The position numbers and the translations under genes were made by a program. Positions 33,116 to 41,754 of a stretch of DNA of 64,000 nucleotides are shown here, piece by piece. The number at the start of each line of letters is the position of its first letter. Positions within the stretch are counted from its first letter, which is position 1. The stretch spans positions 4,529,501-4,593,500 of the forward strand of contig CP000699.1 of assembly GCA_000016765.1 (NCBI GenBank), given 5' to 3'. This stretch comes from Rhizorhabdus wittichii RW1. Its GTDB lineage: Bacteria > Pseudomonadota > Alphaproteobacteria > Sphingomonadales > Sphingomonadaceae. The notes under the pieces were generated by a model. The model saw only the letters and a program-made list of their open reading frames with translations. It ran no database searches and was not told where the DNA came from.

Positions 33116-34126
33116 ATGAGCTTGTCTTCGAAGGAGCCGGTGCTCTTCGTCGGTTATGGATCGGTCGGCAGCGAGGCGGCGCGCAGCTTGCGCCGGCTCT
33201 ATCCCGACCTTCCCTTCGTGATCGCCGGACGGCGGCTGGAAAAGGCGCAGGAACTGGCGGCCGAGGTCGGCCATGCCGAGGCGATGACCGCCGACATCAT
33301 GACGCCGGGGCTGGGTCTTCCCAAGGGGAAGCGCTTCAGTTGCTTCATCCCGATGATCAAGGATCGCGCCCTGTACGGCATGACCCTGGCCGAGGAACAG
33401 CATATCCCCTACGCGGCCTTCTCCGAATATGTGTACGACTTCGCGCCGTTCATCGCGCGGCACATCCACAATCCGAAAGGGGCCCCGCTGCTGCTGCTCG
33501 GCCATCTGCACGGCGGATCGATGCCGGTCGCGGCGCTCGAGCTCGCCAGGGGTTTCCGATCGATCGACAGGCTGACGGTCAGCGCTATCTTCGATCCGGT
33601 CGATTTCGGCGGAGGCGGCTCCGCTTCCTCGAACATGGTCACCGGCAATTTCGGCGTGCCGTCCTACCTCGTCCGGCGCGACCGCAAGTGGGAATGGCGC
33701 CGCAACGGATCGGAGGCGTTGAGCATCACCAGCAGCGACGGCCGCACGCTGCCTGCGCATGGCTTCGCGCTGCCCGACGTCATCACCCTCGCCAATGAGA
33801 CGGGAGCCCGGTCGGTCGACATGGCCTTTGCGCTCGACAAGACCGCGCGCTCCTTCCGGGGCGAAGGTATCTCGCATGAAATATCCGTGGAGATCGAGGG
33901 CGAACGGCATGACGGCGTCCACGCCCGCGAGCGCTACGAACTGGAGGACGAGGCGGGCTATGCGGCGATGAGCGCGCGCGGGGCCGTCCTGTGCATGGAA
34001 CGGATGATGGGCCTGGCCGGCGGCCCGCCGGTCGGCCCCGGACTCTACAATCCGGAGACGCTGCTCGATCCCGCCCATGTCGTGAAGCGGATGCAGCAGT
34101 TCGGCACGAAGATACGCAAGCTCTGA
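33116..34126 (+). CDS. Saccharopine dehydrogenase-like Rossmann protein (second of a tandem pair)
   Basis: A 336-residue protein, start VLFVGYGSVGSEA (GxGxxG motif) and VIAGRRLEKAQ for NADP(H) binding. It aligns along its length with the preceding protein (RRLYPDLPFVIAGR against RRMYRDLPIAIGGR), so the pair arose by tandem duplication and then diverged. Several residues around the middle (LGHLHGGSMPVAALELARGF versus SSQWLAGAAVLPALHAARDY) differ, so substrates may differ or the two may form a heterodimer. The Rieske oxygenase gene follows after 118 bases. Confidence 0.85.
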   Translation: MSLSSKEPVLFVGYGSVGSEAARSLRRLYPDLPFVIAGRRLEKAQELAAEVGHAEAMTADIMTPGLGLPKGKRFSCFIPMIKDRALYGMTLAEEQHIPYAAFSEYVYDFAPFIARHIHNPKGAPLLLLGHLHGGSMPVAALELARGFRSIDRLTVSAIFDPVDFGGGGSASSNMVTGNFGVPSYLVRRDRKWEWRRNGSEALSITSSDGRTLPAHGFALPDVITLANETGARSVDMAFALDKTARSFRGEGISHEISVEIEGERHDGVHARERYELEDEAGYAAMSARGAVLCMERMMGLAGGPPVGPGLYNPETLLDPAHVVKRMQQFGTKIRKL

Positions 34127-34152
34127 GCCGCACCGACCGGGCCGCCGCTTTG

Positions 34153-34180
34153 GCCATCCCGCCCCTGTCGGGCGGGTGGC
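34153..34180. repeat. Intercistronic GC hairpin
   Basis: GCCA-T-CCCGCCC (34153-34164) pairs with GGGCGGG-TGGC (34170-34180) around a five-base loop with a single bulged T, an 11-pair stem. No T-run follows. It sits between the reductase pair and the oxygenase, and may tune relative mRNA levels. Confidence 0.5.
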
Positions 34181-34244
34181 AGGCACGGCATTCCCCTGAC
34201 GAACGGGCCGCAGCGCGGCCGATCCACATCCAAGAGGAGCGGCA

Positions 34245-35399
34245 ATGTCCGATATTTTCCGAGCCGAGGATTTCGAGCGCGTCCGCAAGCCGCTGGAGAC
34301 TGCGCAGTGGATGCCGAAGCGCATGTATCTCGATCCCGCCGTGTTCGAGCGGGAGCGGGAGCGGATATTCAAGCGCGAATGGCTCTATGCCGCGCATGTC
34401 GGCGCGGTGGCGCGGGCGGGCGACTATGTCGCGCTGACCGTGGTCGGGGAGCCGGTGCTGGTGGTGCGCGGCAAGGACGGGTTGATCCGCGCCTTCTTCA
34501 ACGTCTGCAAGCATCGCGCGATGGCGGTGGCCAGCGGCGCGGGCAACGCCCCGGCGTTCGTCTGCCCCTATCATGCCTGGAACTACGACACGACGGGTCA
34601 GCTCCAGGTCGCGCCGGGCATGGGCAAGGCGGAGGGGTTCGATCCCTGCGCGGTCAGGCTCACCGAAATCCGCCACGAGATCGTCAACGGCATGATCTTC
34701 ATCAATTTCGATGCCGATGCCGAGCCGCTGGCCGCGAAGATCCCCGACCTGATCGAGCTGATCAGCCCGTGGGACATCGGCGCGATGGAGCCGGTCCATC
34801 GGTCGGAGATCGAGGGCGACTATAATTGGAAGGTGATGCTCGAGAACGCCAACGAGAATTATCACACCATCGCCGTCCATCGCGACTCGTTCCACGCCAT
34901 CTCGCCCGCCGAGCATTCCTATTCGTCGGACGGCCGGGGGCGGAACTGGCACGATCTCTACACACCCTATACCGGGCCGGAGCCGATGGTCGCGGGCCCC
35001 AGGATCGCGGGCGTGCCCGAATGGGCGGGGCAGCGGCTGTCCTTCTTCGCGCTCCACCCGCAATTCCTGATGTCGGTGAGCGAGGACAGCGTCAGCACCT
35101 ATGTCACCGAGATCGTGGCGCACAGGAAGACGCGCTTCGTCTGGACGATGTACATGATGAACGGGGCCAAGGATCAGCCGGGCGCCGCCGAACATATCGC
35201 CGACATGGGTGCCTGGATCGACCGGATCAACAGTGAGGACCTGGTGATCTGCCGCGGCGTCCAGGCCGGGCTCGAATCCGACGGCTGGGAGCCGACCCGC
35301 TTCTCGCATCTCGAAAAGCCGATCTGGCAGTTCCAGAACTGGTATCTCGACCGGATGATCGATCCCCCGGCCGGGCTGAAGCTGGCGGCGCGGGGCTGA
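34245..35399 (+). CDS. Rieske non-haem iron oxygenase, alpha-type subunit
   Basis: A 384-residue ring-hydroxylating-type oxygenase. The Rieske cluster ligands are Cys88/His90 (CKH) and Cys107/His110 (CPYH). The mononuclear iron site is NENYHTIAVH with His207 and His212. The residue three before His207, usually an Asp that bridges to the Rieske site of the next subunit, is Glu204. No beta subunit, ferredoxin or ferredoxin reductase gene is nearby, so it is probably an alpha-only oxygenase using an electron donor encoded elsewhere, or the adjacent Rossmann proteins belong to another step. Likely hydroxylates or demethylates the imported compound. Confidence 0.95.
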   Translation: MSDIFRAEDFERVRKPLETAQWMPKRMYLDPAVFERERERIFKREWLYAAHVGAVARAGDYVALTVVGEPVLVVRGKDGLIRAFFNVCKHRAMAVASGAGNAPAFVCPYHAWNYDTTGQLQVAPGMGKAEGFDPCAVRLTEIRHEIVNGMIFINFDADAEPLAAKIPDLIELISPWDIGAMEPVHRSEIEGDYNWKVMLENANENYHTIAVHRDSFHAISPAEHSYSSDGRGRNWHDLYTPYTGPEPMVAGPRIAGVPEWAGQRLSFFALHPQFLMSVSEDSVSTYVTEIVAHRKTRFVWTMYMMNGAKDQPGAAEHIADMGAWIDRINSEDLVICRGVQAGLESDGWEPTRFSHLEKPIWQFQNWYLDRMIDPPAGLKLAARG

Positions 35400-35466
35400 A
35401 TTCGATCATGTCGGGCGGACAGAAGAAGTCCGGATGCAGGCAATATTGGTAAGTTTATCCGTAGAA

Positions 35467-35485
35467 AATAGTCGATGTGACTATT
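35467..35485. promoter_or_regulatory. Inverted repeat in the leader of the receptor gene
   Basis: AATAGTC (35467-35473) and GACTATT (35479-35485) are perfect complements with a five-base spacer, in the 268-base gap between the Rieske gene and the receptor. It is a candidate operator; the rest of the gap shows no gene. Confidence 0.4.
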
Positions 35486-35667
35486 GAAAGGCGCTCGATC
35501 ATTGCTTGACCTCGTCGAGGCGGTACGGAAAGGTCAAGTCTCACCCCCTGATTTGGACAATCCGCACCTGCCTGCCCCCGGCGAGCATCGATAGACGGGA
35601 TACGTCGCAGAGACCGACTGGTCAGCAAGATCGGCATGCGCGACGATAAACAAACGAAAGGGCGGGA

Positions 35668-37962
35668 ATGATGACGGTAGCAACCGCGCGGGGCGTGCTC
35701 CTTGCCTCGCTGGCTACGATCGCGATCGGCGGCCGGGCGATGGCGCAGACGGCGGAGGCGCCCGCGGCCGCCCCGCCCCAGGAGGCAGCATCCGACGATG
35801 GCGGCCTGGGCGAGATCATCGTCACCGCGCAGAAGCGATCGGAGAATCTCCAGCGCGTGCCGGTGTCGGTCAGCGCGCTGTCCTCGGCGCAGCTCGACCA
35901 GCAGAAAATCCGCAACGTCACCTCGATCGTGTCGCAGATTCCCAGCCTGCAGGTGACCGGTCCGTTCAGCGACGGCCTGCCGGTCTTCTCGATCCGCGGC
36001 ATCTCCTCGCTCGATTTCGGTCATAACCAGTCGAGCCCGGTCGCGCTCTATGTGGACGAGGTCTATAAGGGCCTGCCGGTCCTGTCGTCGCTCCAGATAT
36101 TCGATCTCGACCGGGTCGAGGTGCTGCGCGGGCCGCAGGGCACGCTGTTCGGGAAGAACACCACCGGCGGCGCGGTCAACATCTTCACCAAGCAGCCCGA
36201 TCTCGGGGATGGCTGGACCGGCTATCTGTCGGGCGGCATCGGCAACCTCGCGCGGCGCGAGGTTAACGGCGGCGCCAATGTGCCGCTGGTGGAGGACAAG
36301 CTCGCCGGCCGGGTCGCCTTCTCCTACACCAATGTCGACGGCTTCGTGCGCAACCGGCTGCCCGGCAAGAAGGACCAGGGTTCGATCGACGATTTCGCCC
36401 TGCGCGCCAGCCTGCTCTACAAGCCCAGCGACGGGCTGCGCTTCCTGTTGCGCGGCACGCGGACCCGATCGACCCCCGACAATGCCTATGGCGGCCTCGC
36501 CAAGGACATCGGCGTGGCGGGGCCCGGCGGCGTCGGCTTCGGCACCGGCTATACCCGCGCCGGCCTCGGCTTCTTCGAGAATGAATCGGATCGGGACGGG
36601 GTCATCAACATCCACAACCAGGGTGTTTCGCTGACCACCAACTGGGACCTGAGCGACAGCGTCGCGCTCACCGCGGTGTCGGCCTATGACGAAGGCCGCT
36701 GGTTCTCGCAGGAGGACTCGGACGCGACGCCGTTTCGCATCCAGGAAGCGGATTTCTACAGCAGGGCCAAGGCCTATTCGCAGGACCTGCGCCTCGCCTC
36801 GACCAGTGACGGGCCGCTGCAATGGATGGTCGGCGCCTATTATTATCGCGACAAGGTCGATTTCCGGACGACCTACAAATTCTACTATGAATATGCGGGC
36901 GACGCTGACGGCAACGGCCAGCTCGACTGTTTCGACGACGGGCTGACCGGCTGCGGCTACGACAATGCCCTGCGCCAGGTCCGCACCAGCCTCGCCCTCT
37001 ACACGCAGAACAGCTACAAGCTGGACTCCGGGCTCAGCTTTACCCTCGGCCTGCGCTACACCCATGACAACAACCGGCTGAAATCCTATCGCAGCACGCT
37101 GCGCTATCTCGATCCGGCGACCGGGCAGGAGGTGCTCAACGCCGCGGTGATCTTCGACCGGCCGCCCGTCGACAAGCTCAAGTCGGAGAATCTGAGCTGG
37201 AAGCTCGGCGTCTCGCAGGAGTTTGCCGGCGGCGCGCTCGCCTATGCCAATTACAGCCGCGGCTGGCGCGGCGGCGCGTTCAACGGCCAGGCCTTCTTCG
37301 CCGCGCAGGAGGTGACGGCGGTCGGGCCCGAGCGGCTCGACTCCTGGGAGGTCGGCCTGAAATATCAGACGCCCGACCGGCGCCTGCGCATCAACACCGC
37401 CGCCTTCTACTATATCTACCGCGACCAGCAGTTCATCGACGTCACGCCGAACTTCCTCCAGCTCCTGACCAGCGCGCCCAGGTCGCGGCTCTGGGGTGTC
37501 GAAGCCGACATCGTGGCGCAGCCGCTCGATCCGCTGACCGTCCGCTTCAGCGTCGCCTATCTCAACGCCAAGTTCCGGGAGGTGACCGTCAGCGGCGTCG
37601 ACCTTTCGGGCAAGCGGCTGATCCTGGCGCCGGAATGGACGCTGAGCGGCGGCATCGACTGGCGCGTGGCCGAAGGCGATTTCGGCGGCCTGTTGCTGCA
37701 TACCGACTCCCGCTTCACCTCGCGCGTCTATTACAGCGCCTTCAACCTCCCGCTGATCAGCCAGAAGGCCAATTCGCTTCACGATGCGCGGTTGACCTGG
37801 CAGCTCCCGGGCAAGCGCCTCTCGTTGTCGGCCTGGATGAAGAACATCTTCAACGAGAAGACGCTGAACTTCGTCGCCGATCTGGGCGCCGGCTATAATT
37901 ACAACTTCGCCCAGCGCGGCCGGCCCCGCGAATATGGCATCGAGGCACGCTTCGAATTCTGA
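35668..37962 (+). CDS. TonB-dependent receptor
   Basis: A 764-residue outer-membrane receptor: signal peptide (to about residue 26, AMA-Q), TonB-box-like EIIVTAQKRSE, plug motifs SIRGIS and VEVLRGPQGTLFGKNTTGG, then a long barrel ending ARFEF. Two ATG codons are adjacent (35668, 35671), with GGCGGG upstream. It is embedded in the AraC-linked cluster and should import that cluster's substrate. A 12-residue DADGNGQLDCFDD loop resembles an EF-hand-like acidic surface loop and might bind a divalent cation. Confidence 0.95.
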   Translation: MMTVATARGVLLASLATIAIGGRAMAQTAEAPAAAPPQEAASDDGGLGEIIVTAQKRSENLQRVPVSVSALSSAQLDQQKIRNVTSIVSQIPSLQVTGPFSDGLPVFSIRGISSLDFGHNQSSPVALYVDEVYKGLPVLSSLQIFDLDRVEVLRGPQGTLFGKNTTGGAVNIFTKQPDLGDGWTGYLSGGIGNLARREVNGGANVPLVEDKLAGRVAFSYTNVDGFVRNRLPGKKDQGSIDDFALRASLLYKPSDGLRFLLRGTRTRSTPDNAYGGLAKDIGVAGPGGVGFGTGYTRAGLGFFENESDRDGVINIHNQGVSLTTNWDLSDSVALTAVSAYDEGRWFSQEDSDATPFRIQEADFYSRAKAYSQDLRLASTSDGPLQWMVGAYYYRDKVDFRTTYKFYYEYAGDADGNGQLDCFDDGLTGCGYDNALRQVRTSLALYTQNSYKLDSGLSFTLGLRYTHDNNRLKSYRSTLRYLDPATGQEVLNAAVIFDRPPVDKLKSENLSWKLGVSQEFAGGALAYANYSRGWRGGAFNGQAFFAAQEVTAVGPERLDSWEVGLKYQTPDRRLRINTAAFYYIYRDQQFIDVTPNFLQLLTSAPRSRLWGVEADIVAQPLDPLTVRFSVAYLNAKFREVTVSGVDLSGKRLILAPEWTLSGGIDWRVAEGDFGGLLLHTDSRFTSRVYYSAFNLPLISQKANSLHDARLTWQLPGKRLSLSAWMKNIFNEKTLNFVADLGAGYNYNFAQRGRPREYGIEARFEF

Positions 37963-38039
37963 CGCAACATCGCGATGCCGGCGCCCATCCGAGCGACGCA
38001 TCGCGCGCCGGCGCCGCCGGCCCGGCAGGAGGATTGTCC

Positions 38040-38426
38040 ATGAAGGTTTTCGATCCCAGGGAGATCGACGCCGCGGTTTCGCGCGCGTTCGAGGAAGGCG
38101 ACATCGAAGAGGCGCTGACGCTCTATGAGGAGGGCTGCGCCTTCGTCCGCTTCAGCGGCGAGGTCACCACCTCGGCGGCCGACATCCGCGCCGAGATCGG
38201 CGGCCTGATCGCGATGAAGCCGAAGGTGACGCTGGACGAGGTCGCGGTGATCGAGAGCGTCGACGGCAAGCTTGCCACCACCCGGGCCCGGGGGCGGATC
38301 GACGGCACCGGGCCCGATGGTCAGCCGATGAGCGTGCCATTCCACACCCTCGCGGTCGTCCGCAAGCAGGCGGACGGAAGCTGGCGCTTCGCGATCGACG
38401 ACCCTCAGGGTAGCGCCAAATCCTGA
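38040..38426 (+). CDS. SnoaL/NTF2-like protein
   Basis: A 128-residue protein of the NTF2-like superfamily, with helices at the N-terminus (EIDAAVSRAFEEGDIEEALTLY), an acid-rich pocket segment and the C-terminal strand SWRFAIDDP, similar to the YybH-like/DUF4440 group. AGGAGG lies six bases before the ATG at 38040, which decides against an in-frame TTG six bases upstream. It is followed by a second NTF2-fold gene. These proteins can act as small isomerases, dehydratases or binding proteins; the role is unknown. Confidence 0.85.
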   Translation: MKVFDPREIDAAVSRAFEEGDIEEALTLYEEGCAFVRFSGEVTTSAADIRAEIGGLIAMKPKVTLDEVAVIESVDGKLATTRARGRIDGTGPDGQPMSVPFHTLAVVRKQADGSWRFAIDDPQGSAKS

Positions 38427-38477
38427 GCCGGAACGATGCTGAAGCGAAGAGTCCGATCCAGAGTTGGAGAAAGTCCG

Positions 38478-38894
38478 ATGTCCGATCCTCACAATCTGAA
38501 GCTCGTCGAACGCGTCATCGGCGCCTGGGAGACCAGGGACAGCCAGGCCTTTTTCGAGCTGTTCCATCATGATGTGGTCTATGACGACGTGCCGCTGGGC
38601 AAGGTCATGAAGGGGCATGACCAGTTCCGCGAATTCTACGAAACGAGCATCATCGCCTTCCCCGACATCGCCATGAAGCTGGTGGCCGCTACCGCCGATG
38701 CCAGGGCCGGCGGCGCGGAATGGACGCTGTCGGGCACCTTCACCGGCGAAACCGAGCTGCTGGGCAAGCCGACCGGCAAGCGCTTCGAGATCCGCGGCGC
38801 GTCCTTCCTGCGGTTCGAAGACGGCAAGATCAGCTATCTCGCCGATTATTGGGACATGGTCGCGCTGTCGACGCAGCTCGGCATCGGCGGCTGA
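38478..38894 (+). CDS. SnoaL-like polyketide-cyclase family protein
   Basis: A 138-residue SnoaL-type protein with the family pattern: AWETRDSQAFFELFHHDVVYDD, GHDQFREFYETSIIAFPDI, and the C-terminal ISYLADYWDMVAL strand-helix with the acidic pocket. Family members catalyse aldol cyclisations, hydrations or epoxide hydrolyses. The ATG at 38478 follows a GGAGAAAG Shine-Dalgarno; an upstream ATG at 38436 would add 14 basic, unconserved residues. It lies 51 bases after the preceding NTF2-like gene. Confidence 0.87.
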   Translation: MSDPHNLKLVERVIGAWETRDSQAFFELFHHDVVYDDVPLGKVMKGHDQFREFYETSIIAFPDIAMKLVAATADARAGGAEWTLSGTFTGETELLGKPTGKRFEIRGASFLRFEDGKISYLADYWDMVALSTQLGIGG

Positions 38895-39006
38895 CGATTT
38901 ACGCCCGCCGCGGTCCGGCATAGCTTGGTTCACGGGCGGACCGGACCCGCCAGCTCCCGTTCCGGCCCGGAGCGCGGGGCATCGGCGCAGAAGGACCTGC
39001 CCGCCG

Positions 39007-40155
39007 ATGACTGCTTCCACCGCGCTGAGTCCGGCGCAGAACGTCGCCCTGATCGTGGTGAGCCCGCTCGCATGGCTCACGATCACCCTGCTGCCCTATG
39101 AGGTCACCGCGCTGGCGGTCGACTATCGCATGGGGCCGTCGGCGGCGGGCTGGATCGCTGCTTGCGAACTGCTTGCCCTCGCGCTCACCGTGGTGTCGAT
39201 CAGCCCGCGCATCGTCGCGCTCGACAAGCGCCGGCTGACTCTCGCCGGGATCGCGCTGGCGCTCCTCGCCTCGGCCGGATCGATCGTCGTCGCGGACACG
39301 TCATGGCTGATCCCGCTGCGGCTGTTCTTCGGGATCGGGTCGGGCCTGATCGCGGCCGCGACCAACGCGCTGCCGGTCTTCGCGCGCCATCCCGAGCGGA
39401 CGATCGCCTGGATGCAGATCATGATCGCGATCAACTTCGGCGTGTCGATCTATGGCGCCGGCACCCTGGCTGCGCCGGTGGGTCGCGAGGCGACCTTCCT
39501 AGTCGAGCTGCTGCTGCTCGCGACGGTCGGCGGCGCGGGTTTCCTTCTGTCCCCTGGCGTCGCCGCTTCCGCCGGTGCGGCCGGCGCGGGGCCGAGCCGG
39601 CTGCCGCGCGGACTGCTGCGGGCGCTCGGCGCGCTCGCGCTGATGTACTTGTCGCAAGCGGCGGTCTGGGCCTATGCCGAGCAGGCGGGAACGGGCGTCG
39701 GCTTCGGTGCGGTCGATCTCGCGCTGCTGCTCACCATCGCCGCTTTCACCACTCCGTTGGGCGGGTTCGCCGCCGCGGCGATGCGCGACCGGTTCGGTCA
39801 TGCGCTGCCGCTCGCGATTGGCTTCGGCGTGCAGATGTTCGTCGCCTTCACCGTCTATTGTCTGAGGTCGGTCGAGGCCTATGCGGCCGGGATCATGGTC
39901 TTCAACATGACCACCCCCTTCACGACATCCTATCTGATGAGCCTGCTCGCCGGTCTCGATGAGAGCGGGCGGGGGACGTCGCTGGGCGGCAGCGCTATCA
40001 ATTTCGGCGCGGCGGCCGGTCCGGCGCTGGCGGCGCTGCTGGTGGTGATGCCCAGCCGGGCGCCGATTGGGCTGTTGTCGATCGCGGTGTTGTCGATCGG
40101 CCTCGCTTTGGCCCTGTCCGCGCGGCGCGAGCTGCCGGTGCCCGCCCGGGCCTGA
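39007..40155 (+). CDS. MFS transporter
   Basis: A 382-residue membrane protein with about 11-12 hydrophobic segments; first transmembrane segment at LIVVSPLAWLTITLLPYEV. It is a divergent, short major facilitator protein: the cytoplasmic basic loop is RIVALDKRRLTL and the central loop is brief (SAGAAGAGPSRL). Long alternative starts upstream are antisense-like noise, and the ATG at 39007 begins just before the first hydrophobic helix. It lies in the AraC-linked cluster and probably carries the substrate or a product across the inner membrane. Confidence 0.85.
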   Translation: MTASTALSPAQNVALIVVSPLAWLTITLLPYEVTALAVDYRMGPSAAGWIAACELLALALTVVSISPRIVALDKRRLTLAGIALALLASAGSIVVADTSWLIPLRLFFGIGSGLIAAATNALPVFARHPERTIAWMQIMIAINFGVSIYGAGTLAAPVGREATFLVELLLLATVGGAGFLLSPGVAASAGAAGAGPSRLPRGLLRALGALALMYLSQAAVWAYAEQAGTGVGFGAVDLALLLTIAAFTTPLGGFAAAAMRDRFGHALPLAIGFGVQMFVAFTVYCLRSVEAYAAGIMVFNMTTPFTTSYLMSLLAGLDESGRGTSLGGSAINFGAAAGPALAALLVVMPSRAPIGLLSIAVLSIGLALALSARRELPVPARA

Positions 40156-40256
40156 AGAAGGGAGGGGGGCCGCCCGGTGCTTTGGCCTCCCCCCACCTCG
40201 TGAAGCCGCACCCGCGACGCCAGCATGGCGCCCGGGCGCTTTTCCGGGAGGTTGGC

Positions 40257-41654
40257 ATGGGCGGGATGGTTGTCGGCCGGCGCGGCGTGATCGCGGGCGG
40301 GGTCGGGCTGTTGGCGGGGGCTTCGGCGAGGCCGACCGTGGCGGCCGATCGGCCGATCGACGTGCTGGTGATCGGCGGGGGTCTCGCCGGCCTGATCGCC
40401 GCGCGCGACCTTGCCAAGGACGGGCATCGCGTCCTGATGCTCGAAGCGCGGCCCCGGCTCGGCGGCCGGGTCGCCTGGGATCAGCTTGCCGGGCAGGCGG
40501 TCGACAGCGGCGGGACATGGTTCCACTGGCACCAGGCGGCGATCTGGCGCGAAGTGCAATGCTACGAACTAGAGGTGGTCGAACGGCCGGTTGCCGACCG
40601 CTATTTCATCGGGGTCGGCGGCGCCTTCCGCGCGATGACGCCGGAGGAACTCGACGGCCGACTGCGGCGCGGCCTCGCCGCCTTCTGGGGTGATCCCGCG
40701 CTTCAGGCGGCGCTCGCCACCCCTTTCGCCGTCCAGGCCAGCGGCGATCGCCTCGCCGCGCTCGATCGGATGTCGGTCGAGGACCGACTGCGCGCGATCC
40801 GGCTCGATCCGGTCGACGATAGCGCACTGCGGGCGATCTTCAGCGATTTCGGCCGGCCGCTCGATCAGGTGAGTCTTGCCTGGGCGATGCAGCGCATGGC
40901 CAACGGCCTATGGACCTATGAGAGCTTCATGGCGCTGTTCGCGGTCTATCGGCTGCGCGGCACGATGCGTGCGCTGTGCGAGGCGATCCGTGCCGACGGC
41001 GGGTTCGATCTTCGGCTCGACGCGCCGGTGACGCAGGTGGTGCAGGGCGCCGGGGGCGTTTTGGTCCGCACCGCCGACGGCACGGCCTTCGCCGCCCGCG
41101 CCGCGGTGGTCGCCACCCCGGTCGAGGCGTGGCGCGCGATCCGCTTCTCGCCAGAACTTCCCGCCGATCATCGCCAGGCGGCGGCCGAGGGCATGGCCGC
41201 GCCGCGCCTCTGCAACTTCATCCTGCATGTGCGGGGCCTGCCGGGGGTGGTGAACAGCTTCGCGCCAGCCGGCATCGAGCCGTTCGAGTTCACCTTCACC
41301 CACAGCACCATCGACGACGGCCAGTTGCTGTCGGCCTATGCGATGGAGGGCGCGATCGGCGTTCGTGACGGCGCGGCGCGGCTGGAGACAGCGCTGCGCC
41401 GCTTCGTCCCGGAGGCTCGTCTGGCCGGCTTCGTCGGCCATGACTGGGGCCGCGAGCCCTTCTCGCTGGGCGGCAGCGGATCGCTCAAGCTCGGGCAGAT
41501 GGCCCGCTTCGTCGACCGGCTCGACCGGCCGATCGGGCGGCTGTGCTTCGCCGGGGCGGACTTCGCCCCGCAATTCGCCGGCTTCCTGACCGGAGCGATC
41601 GAATCCGGCGCCCGCGCGGCACGCCGGATCGGCGGGATTCTGGGGCGGGGCTGA
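40257..41654 (+). CDS. Flavin amine oxidase-like protein with a Tat-type signal
   Basis: A 465-residue FAD-dependent amine oxidase family protein. GRRGVIAGGVGLLAG at the N-terminus resembles a twin-arginine signal, then the FAD dinucleotide motif VIGGGLAGLIAARDL with the EARPRLGGRV extension. The C-terminal FAD segment is RLCFAGADFAPQFAGFLTGAIESG. The ATG at 40257 is chosen as GGGAGG lies six bases upstream. Family members oxidise amines or related C-N and C-C bonds with O2. Export suggests a periplasmic oxidation of the imported compound. Confidence 0.88.
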   Translation: MGGMVVGRRGVIAGGVGLLAGASARPTVAADRPIDVLVIGGGLAGLIAARDLAKDGHRVLMLEARPRLGGRVAWDQLAGQAVDSGGTWFHWHQAAIWREVQCYELEVVERPVADRYFIGVGGAFRAMTPEELDGRLRRGLAAFWGDPALQAALATPFAVQASGDRLAALDRMSVEDRLRAIRLDPVDDSALRAIFSDFGRPLDQVSLAWAMQRMANGLWTYESFMALFAVYRLRGTMRALCEAIRADGGFDLRLDAPVTQVVQGAGGVLVRTADGTAFAARAAVVATPVEAWRAIRFSPELPADHRQAAAEGMAAPRLCNFILHVRGLPGVVNSFAPAGIEPFEFTFTHSTIDDGQLLSAYAMEGAIGVRDGAARLETALRRFVPEARLAGFVGHDWGREPFSLGGSGSLKLGQMARFVDRLDRPIGRLCFAGADFAPQFAGFLTGAIESGARAARRIGGILGRG

Positions 41655-41754
41655 GCCGCGGGCGCCCTTTGGCCAACCCTAACCTCGCCGCTGGCAGGCG
41701 TCCGTTGCATCGCTTGTCCATCGACCAGTCATAGCCAAGACATTGGAGTCCATA

